Of a DNA stretch of 52,337 bases, positions 8,822 through 16,112 are shown in pieces. Below the pieces are notes generated by a model. That model was not told the origin of the DNA, searched no databases, and saw only the letters and a list, made by a program, of their open reading frames with translations. The translations under genes were made by a program, and so were the position numbers. Where the stretch lies: assembly GCA_035550075.1 (NCBI GenBank), contig DASZQG010000233.1, positions 1 through 52,337 of the forward strand. The letters are read 5' to 3'. How positions within the stretch are numbered: the stretch's first letter is position 1; each line of letters begins with the position of its first letter. Origin of the DNA: AWTP1-13 sp035550075. GTDB lineage: Bacteria > Pseudomonadota > Alphaproteobacteria > Rhizobiales > Hyphomicrobiaceae.

Positions 8822-9412
8822 TTGAGCCTCATCAAGAAGATCATCGTCAACCTGATCGTGTTCTTCGGCTTGTCGATCGGCGGCGGCCTCGGCAGCGCCT
8901 GGTACATGATCGAGGCGGGCTCGCGCCTGTCCACGCGCAGCAACGGCCCATGGGTCACGTGGTCCGCGGCCGGGCGACCCGACGCCGACCCCTATACGCG
9001 CGCGCACATGGTGCGTGACTCGCTGTTGCCGCTGTCCTCCACCCTGGAGCTCAGCTATCGCGCCAAGACCGACAGCGCCGGCGGGCGACTGCGCTCGGGC
9101 TGCGACTACACGATCACCCTGACGGGCTTCGACGGCGCGTGGTGGAACCTAGCCGCCTTCGACTCGCAGGGGCGGCTCATCGCCAACCCGGCCGAACGCT
9201 ACGCCTTCAACCGGGACAACGTGATGCGCGAGCCGGATGGGCGCGCGATCGTGTCGCTGGCACGCGACGCCAGATCGGGCAACTGGCTGCCGATCGGCAG
9301 CAGCCGCTTCACGCTCATACTGAGCATCGACGACCCGACGCAGGCCGCCCGGGTCTACGAGAGCGGCATATCCAGGCCGTTGCCCGAGATCAAAAGGATC
9401 GCGTGCCGATGA
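8822..9412 (+). CDS. DUF1214 domain-containing membrane-anchored protein
   Basis: The 196-residue protein has an N-terminal anchor or signal (about 5-25, IIVNLIVFFGLSIGGG). The rest matches the DUF1214 pattern: YTITLTGFDGAWWNL, a YAFNRDNVM core, then a RFTLILSIDDP strand. The start is TTG with GGGGA upstream. Function is unknown; DUF1214 is often found with DUF1254, in one chain or in adjacent genes. Here the next gene overlaps by four bases (ATGA), so the two proteins are translationally coupled and probably form one envelope unit. Confidence 0.8.
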   Translation: MSLIKKIIVNLIVFFGLSIGGGLGSAWYMIEAGSRLSTRSNGPWVTWSAAGRPDADPYTRAHMVRDSLLPLSSTLELSYRAKTDSAGGRLRSGCDYTITLTGFDGAWWNLAAFDSQGRLIANPAERYAFNRDNVMREPDGRAIVSLARDARSGNWLPIGSSRFTLILSIDDPTQAARVYESGISRPLPEIKRIACR

Positions 9413-9987
9413 GCGTGTGGCTGCCGAAATGGACCCGCGCCACCAGCTGGCGCCTTGCCATCGGCGCCGCGCTGCTGGGCGGCATCATCCACATCCTGAC
9501 TGTTCTGGCGGTGCCGGTGATGGGCCGCAGCAACGCGCTCCAGGTGCTGCGCGGCAGCCTGCCCGCCAACGAGATGGTGATGGTTCCGCCGTGGCCTGAG
9601 GGCGCCAAGCCGCTGCCTTTCTTGGGGGCCGGTGCGCTCTATGCCATCTGCCGCTACGATCTGACGGGCGGCCCCGTGGAGATTTCCGCCGCGCTGATCG
9701 ATGCCGGATGGACGCTGTCGCTGCACGCGCCCGCAGGCGACAACTTCTACGTAGTGCCGGCCCAGGAGGGCCGCACCAGCGAGGTCTCCTTCGTGCTGGT
9801 GCCGCCCGCGGACCAGGGCGGCGACTTCACCACGCCGGCGCGCGCGTCCAACGACGACACCACGCAGCTCGCCTCGCCAACGCTTGAAGGGCTGGTCGTG
9901 GTCCGCGCACCGCTCAAGGGAGTTGCCTGGCGCAGCCAGACGGAAGCCGTCTTGCGGCGCGCGCAGTGCACGCCGCTCAGGCCGTAG
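9409..9987 (+). CDS. DUF1254-like membrane protein
   Basis: The 192-residue protein starts at the ATG overlapping the DUF1214 stop codon (ATGA). A hydrophobic helix (about 15-35) is followed by a soluble domain with LYAICRYDLTGGPVEISA and a later EGLVVVRAPLKGVAWR segment. This fits the short DUF1254-type companions seen beside DUF1214 in Rhizobiales. No catalytic motif is recognised. It is probably exported or periplasmic with an N-terminal anchor, acting with the preceding gene. Confidence 0.72.
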   Translation: MSVWLPKWTRATSWRLAIGAALLGGIIHILTVLAVPVMGRSNALQVLRGSLPANEMVMVPPWPEGAKPLPFLGAGALYAICRYDLTGGPVEISAALIDAGWTLSLHAPAGDNFYVVPAQEGRTSEVSFVLVPPADQGGDFTTPARASNDDTTQLASPTLEGLVVVRAPLKGVAWRSQTEAVLRRAQCTPLRP

Positions 9988-10007
9988 CACGTTCCGGCTG
10001 CCGCTTC

Positions 10008-10193
10008 TCAGTCCGGCAATTCCAGCCGGTCGCGCTTGGGGCGCGCCTTCTCGCGCCGGCGCGTCTTCGGCGCCTCTGCGTGCCGCTCGCGCCGCACGCC
10101 CGGAAAGATGATGATCTCTGCGCTTTCGAAATCGGCGAAGTCTCGCTCTTGCGATCGCGACCCGCCCGACCGGAATTCGACTATTGTTGCCAT
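10008..10193 (-). CDS. small conserved hypothetical protein
   Basis: A 61-residue frame starts at ATG 10193 with a strong GGGGGAG ribosome site a few bases upstream. The sequence begins MATIVEFRSG, has a hydrophobic patch AEIIIFPGVRRERH, and ends in a highly basic tail rich in Arg and Lys. Function is unknown. The next upstream gene (DUF1491) is on the same strand but about 150 bases away, and the gap contains a full CtrA-type box and a palindrome. Independent, cell-cycle-linked transcription is therefore plausible. Confidence 0.65.
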   Translation of the reverse strand: MATIVEFRSGGSRSQERDFADFESAEIIIFPGVRRERHAEAPKTRRREKARPKRDRLELPD

Positions 10194-10270
10194 CTGCTCC
10201 CCCTGGCCCTTGGCGTCCTCTGACGCCTTGTGGCCATCCCCATCCGCAGTGGACGCGAAACGTGGCGAAT

Positions 10271-10285
10271 CACTCAATTTGAGTG
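10271..10285. promoter_or_regulatory. palindrome CACTCAA-T-TTGAGTG
   Basis: Perfect 7-base arms around a single T, about 80 bases upstream of the small gene ending at 10008 and 9 bases from the CtrA-like box. Possible operator of unknown regulator. Confidence 0.35.
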
Positions 10286-10294
10286 CCACAGGTG

Positions 10295-10309
10295 TTAACG
10301 GAGTGTTAA
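10295..10309. promoter_or_regulatory. CtrA-type box TTAA-N7-TTAA
   Basis: The sequence TTAACGGAGTGTTAA is a complete match to the alphaproteobacterial CtrA consensus TTAA-N7-TTAA. Read on the minus strand it is followed by C, giving the preferred TTAA-N7-TTAAC. It lies about 100 bases upstream of the minus-strand gene starting at 10193. Confidence 0.55.
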
Positions 10310-10341
10310 GCGCCGGGACCCGCGTGCCGGCGGCGCTCGGA

Positions 10342-10692
10342 TCAGGTGGCGGCGAGCCAATCCTCGAGAAAGTGCCGGCCCTGCTGGTCATCGACGGCGA
10401 TGATCCACACGTCCGGATCGAACGCCACCTGGCGCTCGAGATAGGCATCGGCCTCGCCTTCGGGGGCAGGCTCGCGGTCGAGGCACGCCTGCCAGCGCCG
10501 CTCTTCGCGGGTTTCGTCCATGCCGGCGGGTGCGGGACCGAACAGCGCCGCCGTGCCGTCGAGGCGGCTCACCTTGATGTAGATGGCACCCGCATCCGCA
10601 TCGCCGCGGCGCACGAGCACGGCGTCCACGCCGGCAACCGCGCAGCGGCGCAGATACGCCTTCACCCACATCTCGGACTTCAGCCGTAGCAT
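10342..10692 (-). CDS. DUF1491 family protein
   Basis: A 116-residue soluble protein. The pattern LKSEMWVKAYLRRC near the start, RRGDADAGAIYIKV in the middle and the acidic/aromatic end (AFDPDVWIIAVDDQQGRHFLEDWL) match the alphaproteobacterial DUF1491 family. Its role is unknown. It lies between the small basic protein and the PG-binding-domain protein on the same strand, with gaps large enough for separate promoters. Confidence 0.85.
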   Translation of the reverse strand: MLRLKSEMWVKAYLRRCAVAGVDAVLVRRGDADAGAIYIKVSRLDGTAALFGPAPAGMDETREERRWQACLDREPAPEGEADAYLERQVAFDPDVWIIAVDDQQGRHFLEDWLAAT

Positions 10693-10745
10693 GTGCAGAC
10701 CCTAGCGGCGTGCGCGGGCTCTGCAAGCGCGATGGCGGAAACCCC

Positions 10746-11492
10746 TCAGCGTTGCGCCGACATCTTCGCCTGCGCCACTGCCTCGGTCAGCCGCAAAACC
10801 AGCCCGGCCGAGATGCGCCCGGTCGGCACCAGCCCATGGTCGACCTCGAACTCGCGAATGGCCTTGGCGGTTTCGCCGCCGACGCTGCCGTCGACGCGTG
10901 CAATGGCATACCCCAGCGAGGCCAGCGATTGCTGCACGCTGCGCGCCACCTGTTCGGCCGCCGGCGACTGGATGTTGCGCGCGCCCGGCACATCGGCTGT
11001 GCTCGCAGCTCCCAGTAACACGCGCGCGAGCAGGGCGTCGCTGGCTTCACCGGTCAGGGGCAGGCCGTGGTCGTACTCGAACGCCATGATCGCGGCGCGG
11101 GTCGGGATGCGCAGCAGGCCGTCATTGTTGAGCGGACCATAGCCTCGCTGCTCCAGCTCGCGCTGCACGCTGCGGACAAGGTCGGTGCTTGCGCCCGAGG
11201 TCCCGGCAACGTCCGGCAGCGGCGCGGCGGTGGCGGCGTTGGGTTGCATGCGCCCCACGCGGTCGCGGTGCGGCGCGGCGGGGCGGTGGGACGTCTTCGG
11301 TTTGGCAGCGGCCGCCGGCCCCCGTGCCGGCGCCGGCGCGATGGAGGAGGTCTCAACCGGCGCGTGCTCGCGGCTGCCGGCGCTCATCGCGGCAACCGGA
11401 TAGCGATCCTGCAGGTAGAGCGCGTTCACGGCCACGCCCGCCGCCAGAAGGCAGAACAGGCCCAGGGCCACTCGCGCGTGCCATGGCGTCAT
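10746..11492 (-). CDS. membrane-anchored protein with two peptidoglycan-binding domains
   Basis: The 248-residue protein starts at ATG 11492 (MTPWHARVALG), which places a single hydrophobic anchor at about 8-26. A longer in-frame extension lacks that logic. After a low-complexity Ala/Pro linker there are two PG_binding_1 repeats: one with QRELEQRGYGPLNNDGLL...AFEYDHGLPLTG, and one with QQSLASLGYAIARVDG...EFEVDHGLVPTG. It is probably attached to the inner membrane with the repeats contacting the wall. A near-consensus CtrA box lies 70-85 bases upstream. Confidence 0.8.
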   Translation of the reverse strand: MTPWHARVALGLFCLLAAGVAVNALYLQDRYPVAAMSAGSREHAPVETSSIAPAPARGPAAAAKPKTSHRPAAPHRDRVGRMQPNAATAAPLPDVAGTSGASTDLVRSVQRELEQRGYGPLNNDGLLRIPTRAAIMAFEYDHGLPLTGEASDALLARVLLGAASTADVPGARNIQSPAAEQVARSVQQSLASLGYAIARVDGSVGGETAKAIREFEVDHGLVPTGRISAGLVLRLTEAVAQAKMSAQR

Positions 11493-11798
11493 TACCCTTA
11501 CTCCCTGTACCGATCCGTGCCCCACGCCCCGAGCCGGACCGGCATTATTCAGGGGCCCGCGTAAACGAAATGTTAACTGGGTCTCTTCACCAAGCCGCGC
11601 CGGAGCCGAATGGTCGTTGCGCACGGGTGCGATGCAGGGCCGCGCACGCCGCGGCGCGGCGGATGCGCCGGCGCCAATCGATAAAACTTGAAACAACTGT
11701 CCGCAAAATTGGCCCCGGCAGCTTTGCCGGATCGCCAGAGTTGTCTGTTAGGACTAAGGACATCGAAGGCCAAGAAGACGTGTGAAGCGGTCAAGCCC
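11493..11798. promoter_or_regulatory. divergent intergenic region
   Basis: No gene is supported in this roughly 300-base gap. It separates the PG-binding protein (-) from the DUF5330 protein (+) and contains the CtrA-like site at 11561-11576. The rest is GC-rich with no clear hairpins. Confidence 0.4.
11561..11576 (-). promoter_or_regulatory. near-consensus CtrA box
   Basis: On the minus strand this reads TTAA-CATTTCG-TTTAC, one base away from TTAA-N7-TTAAC. It lies about 70-85 bases upstream of the PG-binding-domain gene, the normal place for a CtrA site. Confidence 0.4.
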
Positions 11799-12161
11799 AT
11801 GTTTTTCATCCGACTGGCATTCTGGCTGGGCCTGGTGGTCCTGGTGATGCCAACCGAAGAGCACCAGCAGGCGCGGGTGTACAACGCCGCCACGGCGGCG
11901 GTTGAGCGCGCGGCCACATTCTGTGACCGCAACCCCAAGACCTGCGCGACCGGTGCACAGCTCTGGGCCGTCTTCTTGAAGAAGGCGGAGTTCGGCGCGC
12001 GTCTCGCGGTCGACCTGATCAGCAAGAGCGGGCGCGAGGCTCAGCCCGCCATGCAGCCTGCAAAGAGCGACCCCACGAGCCGGCGCGTCGAGCACGGAAC
12101 CCTCGTCCCGGCAGACCTCGGCCCCGCCTGGCGCGGGCAGGTGGCGCGCGCCGGCGCCTGA
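11799..12161 (+). CDS. DUF5330 domain-containing protein
   Basis: The 120-residue protein starts at ATG 11799 (MFFIRLAFWLGLVVLVMP), which makes the first 18 residues a membrane or signal segment. The next part (AATAAVERAATFCDRNPKTC, then LWAVFLKKAEFGARL) matches the small rhizobial DUF5330 family, with two cysteines nine residues apart. The C-terminal third is polar and likely disordered. It is probably a small envelope protein; its function is unknown. Confidence 0.72.
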   Translation: MFFIRLAFWLGLVVLVMPTEEHQQARVYNAATAAVERAATFCDRNPKTCATGAQLWAVFLKKAEFGARLAVDLISKSGREAQPAMQPAKSDPTSRRVEHGTLVPADLGPAWRGQVARAGA

Positions 12162-12183
12162 GGCTTTCGGCCCACGGGTAGCC

Positions 12184-12211
12184 TTGCACAGCCTGGGGTT
12201 AAGGCCATATT
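12184..12211 (+). promoter_or_regulatory. candidate sigma-70-type promoter for sufE
   Basis: TTGCAC and CATATT are separated by 16 bases, placing a start site just before the sufE ATG at 12229. The match is imperfect and the leader would be very short. Confidence 0.25.
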
Positions 12212-12228
12212 GAGGGTAGCCTCGATCA

Positions 12229-12669
12229 ATGGCCCGTATGGCAAGCACGATCGACGACATCCGCGCTGACTTTGCCCTGCTCGACGAGTGGGAAGACCGC
12301 TATCGCTATGTCATCGAGCTCGGGCGGAGCCTGCCGCCGCTGCCCGACGAGCTGAGGACGGAAGCCAACCGGGTGCGTGGTTGCGTGAGCCAGGTGTGGC
12401 TTGCCAGCCGGCCGCAGGCCCCCCGGCCCGGCGCCGCGCCGGTGCTGGAGCTGCAGGGCGACAGCGACGCGCATATCGTGCGCGGCCTGATCGCCATCCT
12501 GTTCGCGCTCTATCGCGGCAAGACGGCCGATGAGGTGCTGCAGGCCGACGCCCGCGGCCTGTTCAGCGAACTGGGCCTGCAGGACCATCTCACGCCGCAG
12601 CGCTCCAACGGCTTCTTCTCGATGGTGGAGCGCATCCGCCGCGACGCCACCGCGCTCGCCGCGGCCTGA
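12229..12669 (+). CDS. sufE: SufE family cysteine desulfuration protein
   Basis: SufE takes sulfur from the cysteine desulfurase SufS and passes it to the SufBCD scaffold for Fe-S assembly. The active cysteine is in NRVRGCVSQVWL (C52 from the first Met). The N-terminal helix (DDIRADFALLDEWEDRYRYVIELG) and the late SELGLQDHLTPQRSNGF segment are family signatures. At 146 residues the length is typical. An internal Met at residue 4 is an alternative start. It is not next to other suf genes here, which is common in Alphaproteobacteria. Confidence 0.92.
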   Translation: MARMASTIDDIRADFALLDEWEDRYRYVIELGRSLPPLPDELRTEANRVRGCVSQVWLASRPQAPRPGAAPVLELQGDSDAHIVRGLIAILFALYRGKTADEVLQADARGLFSELGLQDHLTPQRSNGFFSMVERIRRDATALAAA

Positions 12670-12674
12670 GACGG

Positions 12675-13598
12675 CTAGAAGCGCCGGGACAGCCCGATGA
12701 ACGGGTTGATCCGATCGGCCGCCGGGGTCACGCCGAAGTTGATGCCGGCGTCCAGTTGCAGGTTCTTGTCCAGCTTGTAAAGGAAGCCGGTTCCCAGCAT
12801 CACTACGTCGCCGCGCGGGTCCTCGGTATGGAACCGTGCCGCGACCTCGTAATAGGTGCCGAACTTGTCGTTCCAGTCGTAGGCAAGCGATGCGGTGGCA
12901 GCGTATTCCGTGTGATAGCTGGACGCGCCATCGTCTCTGACCGCGGCGATGCCGCCATTCAGCCCGAGATCGAGCTTGTCGGACAGCTTGATCGCCAGGG
13001 GCACGATCAGGCCGCCCTGAACATGCTCGTCGCTGATGCCGTTGTGCCGGTCGGTCGGCAGCGAGACGTAGGGGAGCAGGGCCAGTGCGGTGCCGGTCTT
13101 CTCGAACGTATCGTTGCCCCACAGGTTGATCTTGGTGCGCACATCGAGACTGCCGATGCCCGATTGCGTCATGCTGCCGAACGGCTGCAGGTGCGTGTGA
13201 ACCACGCCGTAGGGCTGCCAGATGAGGTTGAGCTCCACGTTGCTCGTCACGCCGATGCGCACGTTCGTGGTCCCGATCTCGTAGCTGTCGGTCACGGTAC
13301 CGTCCGGCGCGGGACGCGAACGCGTGTAGCCGAACAGGTTCGACTCCACCTGGAAGTGCCCGGCATCGACCGTGAAGGGGCTTTCCGTCGTATCGGGGCG
13401 GTCGGTCGTCAGGTCGCGGAGCTGGCCATCGGGGGTCGGGTTGAAAAGGGAGTAGCTGCTCTTGTCCGCCGCGAGCGCTGCGCCCGCGGTCGCCAGCATC
13501 ATGGCGCCGGCAACCAGCCCGGCCGCACCCGGCAGCGGCCTGGAGTGGGCCAGCACTCCATCCCTGACGCGTCGCCCAGTTCCACCAACACGTTTCAT
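12675..13598 (-). CDS. outer-membrane transporter-like protein (phenol MetA degradation family type)
   Basis: The 307-residue protein starts at ATG 13598. A long n-region leads to a signal peptide ending ATAGAALA-ADK. The mature part alternates strands of barrel type and begins with the TTDRPDTTESPFTVDAGHFQVE motif characteristic of the MetA-pathway phenol-degradation / 'transporter' family. It ends with the aromatic LSRRF expected for a BAM-assembled barrel. Substrate is unknown. A GTG at 13628 is an alternative start. A tight inverted repeat lies directly upstream of the ATG. Confidence 0.75.
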   Translation of the reverse strand: MKRVGGTGRRVRDGVLAHSRPLPGAAGLVAGAMMLATAGAALAADKSSYSLFNPTPDGQLRDLTTDRPDTTESPFTVDAGHFQVESNLFGYTRSRPAPDGTVTDSYEIGTTNVRIGVTSNVELNLIWQPYGVVHTHLQPFGSMTQSGIGSLDVRTKINLWGNDTFEKTGTALALLPYVSLPTDRHNGISDEHVQGGLIVPLAIKLSDKLDLGLNGGIAAVRDDGASSYHTEYAATASLAYDWNDKFGTYYEVAARFHTEDPRGDVVMLGTGFLYKLDKNLQLDAGINFGVTPAADRINPFIGLSRRF

Positions 13599-13599
13599 G

Positions 13600-13616
13600 C
13601 GCACTATCTTAGTGCG
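13600..13616 (-). promoter_or_regulatory. inverted repeat abutting the start codon
   Basis: CGCACTA-TCT-TAGTGCG has perfect 7-base arms and a 3-base centre, ending one base before the ATG at 13598. In the transcript it would form a hairpin over the ribosome-binding region; as DNA it could be an operator. Confidence 0.4.
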
Positions 13617-13651
13617 ATTCCGGACCACGGGTACACGAAGCCACGAGCTTT

Positions 13652-14668
13652 TCAGTCCTGTGACAACCGGGACGCACCCGGCGGTCCTCCCCGAGGCTCA
13701 TTACGGCTCCGCGGGCGATTGGGAGGGTTGCCCCGCGGGCCTGGCACCTGGCCGGCCGCGTCCGCGTGGGGCTCTGGATCCACCACGGAACGCTGCTCGG
13801 CCCATACCTTCAAATCCGGCCGGTAGCCGTCCTCTTCCCAGTGCAGCATGCGGGTAATGACCGGGGGCGGCGCAATAATTCCATAGTGCCGCGCCAGGGC
13901 CGTCAGGGCCTTGCCAAGCACGATGCGCGCGGTGCCCGCCGGCCAGCACCGGGCGCGTTCCGCCACCTCGAGCCCCAGGTCGCGACAGCAGACGTCCACC
14001 AGGATGTCGCCCAGCTCCGGCCCGACCGCCGCCAGCGCCCGGCGCACGCGCTCGCGCGCCACCAGGATCGAGTCGCTGATATGAATGCCCGGCCCCGGCG
14101 CTGAGCGGCGCACGCGCTGGCGCGGGGCATTGATGGACCAATCGGCGGTGACGCGCGGCGACAGGCGCCCGCGCCAGAAGTCGGCGCTCAGACGCTCGCC
14201 GGCGGCGAACTGAGCCTCGCTGAGCAAGGGCCTGCCGTCCTTGTCCTTGCGCCGGCGCAGCCAGGCCAGAGAGCCGATGCGCGCCTCGGGAACAAAGGGC
14301 ACGTGGCGCCGGCGGCGCTCCTGCGCTCGGGATGGGGAGCGCGCGGGCCGGGAAAGGCTGGCGCGGGTTTTCGCCTCGCGCAGCCGCTGCAGCCCCGCCG
14401 CGGAAATGCGCAGGCGCTCGTCCGGCCCGCACTTGAGCCAGCCGTTGCCGAGACCGCGCGCAACGGCAGCAGCGGACACCTTCATGACCGGCTGGATGAA
14501 GCCGTTGCGAGGCGAGTAGACATCGAAGGCAGCGTCCGCCGCCGCGCCATCGCCCGCGCGAACCAAGTACGCCCCCCGAAGCGCGAGGCGCGCCAGCACG
14601 CTCAGGGATTGCCGTATGACCGGCAGGGCGGCCGGTCTCCCACGCCCGGATTTGTCCATGCCGGGCAC
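13652..14668 (-). CDS. DUF6456 domain-containing protein
   Basis: The protein is about 338 residues from GTG 14668 or 335 from ATG 14659. The C-terminal half has the DUF6456 pattern: EAQFAAGERLSADFWRGRLSPRVTADWS, ARERVRRALAAVGPELGDILVDVCC and GLEVAERARCWPAGTARIVL. The N-terminal half is helical and may hold a winged helix. DUF6456 is largely confined to Rhizobiales and its members are thought to bind DNA. The start codon lies directly after the stop of the DnaA-like gene, so the two are co-translated. Confidence 0.82.
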   Translation of the reverse strand: MPGMDKSGRGRPAALPVIRQSLSVLARLALRGAYLVRAGDGAAADAAFDVYSPRNGFIQPVMKVSAAAVARGLGNGWLKCGPDERLRISAAGLQRLREAKTRASLSRPARSPSRAQERRRRHVPFVPEARIGSLAWLRRRKDKDGRPLLSEAQFAAGERLSADFWRGRLSPRVTADWSINAPRQRVRRSAPGPGIHISDSILVARERVRRALAAVGPELGDILVDVCCRDLGLEVAERARCWPAGTARIVLGKALTALARHYGIIAPPPVITRMLHWEEDGYRPDLKVWAEQRSVVDPEPHADAAGQVPGPRGNPPNRPRSRNEPRGGPPGASRLSQD

Positions 14669-14669
14669 G

Positions 14670-15062
14670 CTAGTGAGCGCGCGGAATGTGCCGGGACAGC
14701 AAAACGAGGGCGCCCTCGAGCAATTCCAGGGCGCGATCGAACCGCGGCTCCTCGCGCCGTTCCTCGATTAGCCCACAGGCGTGCGCCACCGTGGTGCGAT
14801 CGCGTACGAACAGGCGCCCGACTTCCGTCAGCGTCAGGCCGCAGGAGACGTGCGCCAGGTACATCGCCACCTGCCGGGCAAAGGCCGCGCTCGGGTGCCC
14901 GCGCTGCAACGACCACAAGTCGGCCGTGCCGACCGCGAACACGCGGCCGACCGCCTGCTCCACCATGTGCCGGAGCGCTTCGTCCGGAATACGACAGGCT
15001 TGGGAGCCGCCATCCGCGGCGATGAAGGGGATGCGATCGTCAGTCCTGTAGCTGCCCAGCAT
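14670..15062 (-). CDS. DnaA domain IV-like helix-turn-helix protein
   Basis: A 130-residue protein. Residues about 25-110 resemble the DNA-binding domain IV of DnaA: ARQVAMYLAHVSCGLTLTEVGRLFVRDRTTVAHAC, close to the DnaA signature GRDHTTV-HA. It has no ATPase domain, so it cannot be a replication initiator. It could recognise DnaA boxes and compete with DnaA, or act as a regulator. It is the first gene of the operon with the DUF6456 protein. Such stand-alone domain IV proteins are known in Rhizobiales. Confidence 0.82.
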   Translation of the reverse strand: MLGSYRTDDRIPFIAADGGSQACRIPDEALRHMVEQAVGRVFAVGTADLWSLQRGHPSAAFARQVAMYLAHVSCGLTLTEVGRLFVRDRTTVAHACGLIEERREEPRFDRALELLEGALVLLSRHIPRAH

Positions 15063-15300
15063 GTTCCACCATCCAACGCACGATTTTTAGCGAGTCGCGA
15101 TCGGGGGCAGCGGACAACGATCCTAGTCAGCCAAACCCCGGCTGCCAGCGAATAGTACGGCCTAGGTGAACGTCGGGGATAAGCCCGACCGCGGTTAACG
15201 GAGTGCCTCCGCCATGACCGCCCTGGCACGTTGCGCAGCACGCCAATCCCCGCACTTCCCGCTCATGGCAAGCTGATCCCGCGCAACGAGCGGAGCAGCC
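15063..15300. promoter_or_regulatory. divergent intergenic region
   Basis: This 240-base gap holds the promoters of the DnaA-like/DUF6456 operon (-) and of the basic hypothetical gene (+). I see no ORF or hairpin in it. A TTAAC half-site occurs near 15196 without a partner. Confidence 0.35.
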
Positions 15301-15669
15301 ATGGCCAAATTGCACACGTCGAAAGCATCAGCGCGACATCGACAGCGGCACCTGCGTGTGTCCTCGCGTACCTCGCACCGCCGCGGCCGCATCCGTGCGA
15401 CACCGATCACCTCGCGCTGCGGCGATCGCCGCACGATGCTGGCGCGCGCACTGCAGGTGTGGCCGCACGAGCTTGAGGATACGCCCCAAGCGCGCCTGCA
15501 GATCGTCCGCAAGCTGGAGCGCACGCTCAGGGCGGAGCGGCGGCGCGGGACGGCTGGGCATTGGACCTACGACCTCGCCCGCCACGCGGAGCTGCTGCGG
15601 CTGTATCGCGAGGAGGTGGCGAGACTGCCGCTGCCGGAGCGCATCGCAAGGCGCCACCGCCGGGGCTGA
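15301..15669 (+). CDS. small basic hypothetical protein
   Basis: The frame encodes 122 residues from ATG 15301, with GGAG six bases upstream. The first 45 residues are strongly basic and low-complexity. The remainder (MLARALQVWPHELED, then VRKLERTLRAERRRG and GHWTYDLARHAELLRLYREE) looks like a compact helical domain and is the part most likely to be conserved. A start at 15436 would give only this domain. Function is unknown. It is convergent with mucR, 35 bases away. Confidence 0.5.
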   Translation: MAKLHTSKASARHRQRHLRVSSRTSHRRGRIRATPITSRCGDRRTMLARALQVWPHELEDTPQARLQIVRKLERTLRAERRRGTAGHWTYDLARHAELLRLYREEVARLPLPERIARRHRRG

Positions 15670-15704
15670 GCGGCCAGGGCCTGGAGGCAATCGGAGGCGC
15701 GGGC

Positions 15705-16112
15705 CTACTTCTCGCGGCGCGTGCCGAGCCCCATCTGCTTGGCGAGCTGGGAGCGGGCGGCGGCGTAGTTCGGGGCCACCATGGGGTAGTCGTGCGGCAA
15801 CCCCCACTTTTCCCGGTACTCCTCGGGGGACAGGTTGTAGTGGGTCCGCAGGTGCCGCTTCAGGGACTTGAACTTTTTGCCGTCCTCCAGGCAGACGATG
15901 TAGTCCGGCGTGACGGATTTCTTAACCGTAACAGCTGGCCGCAGCTCTTCGCGCTCCATCGGGCCGACCCTCTGGACGGCTTTACTGAGGGCGTCGTGCA
16001 CATCCCCGATGATCGCCGGAAGATCCCCAGCAACGACGGTATTGTTGCTGACATAGGCGGAAATGATCTCGGCCGTAAGTTCGACTAGATCGGCTCTGTG
16101 CTGGTCATCCAT
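15705..16112 (-). CDS. mucR: MucR/Ros family zinc-finger transcriptional regulator
   Basis: A 135-residue global regulator of the alphaproteobacterial MucR/Ros family, which controls surface polysaccharide, motility and symbiosis or virulence genes and binds AT-rich DNA. The N-terminal half is the oligomerisation region (LVELTAEIISAYVSNN). The single zinc-finger region is CLEDGKKFKSLKRHLRTHYN, followed by the conserved PEEYREKWGLPHDYPMVAPNYA. The second metal-ligand position is Asp, not Cys (CLED instead of CLEC). Mesorhizobium homologues with changed ligands at this site are known and still bind DNA. AGGAG precedes the ATG. The upstream region is strikingly AT-rich, fitting autoregulation. 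Confidence 0.93.
   Translation of the reverse strand: MDDQHRADLVELTAEIISAYVSNNTVVAGDLPAIIGDVHDALSKAVQRVGPMEREELRPAVTVKKSVTPDYIVCLEDGKKFKSLKRHLRTHYNLSPEEYREKWGLPHDYPMVAPNYAAARSQLAKQMGLGTRREK

Noticed and set aside
15328..15807. Minus-strand 159-codon ORF
   Set aside because: It overlaps the end of mucR and is antisense to the basic hypothetical gene; composition is that of a shadow.
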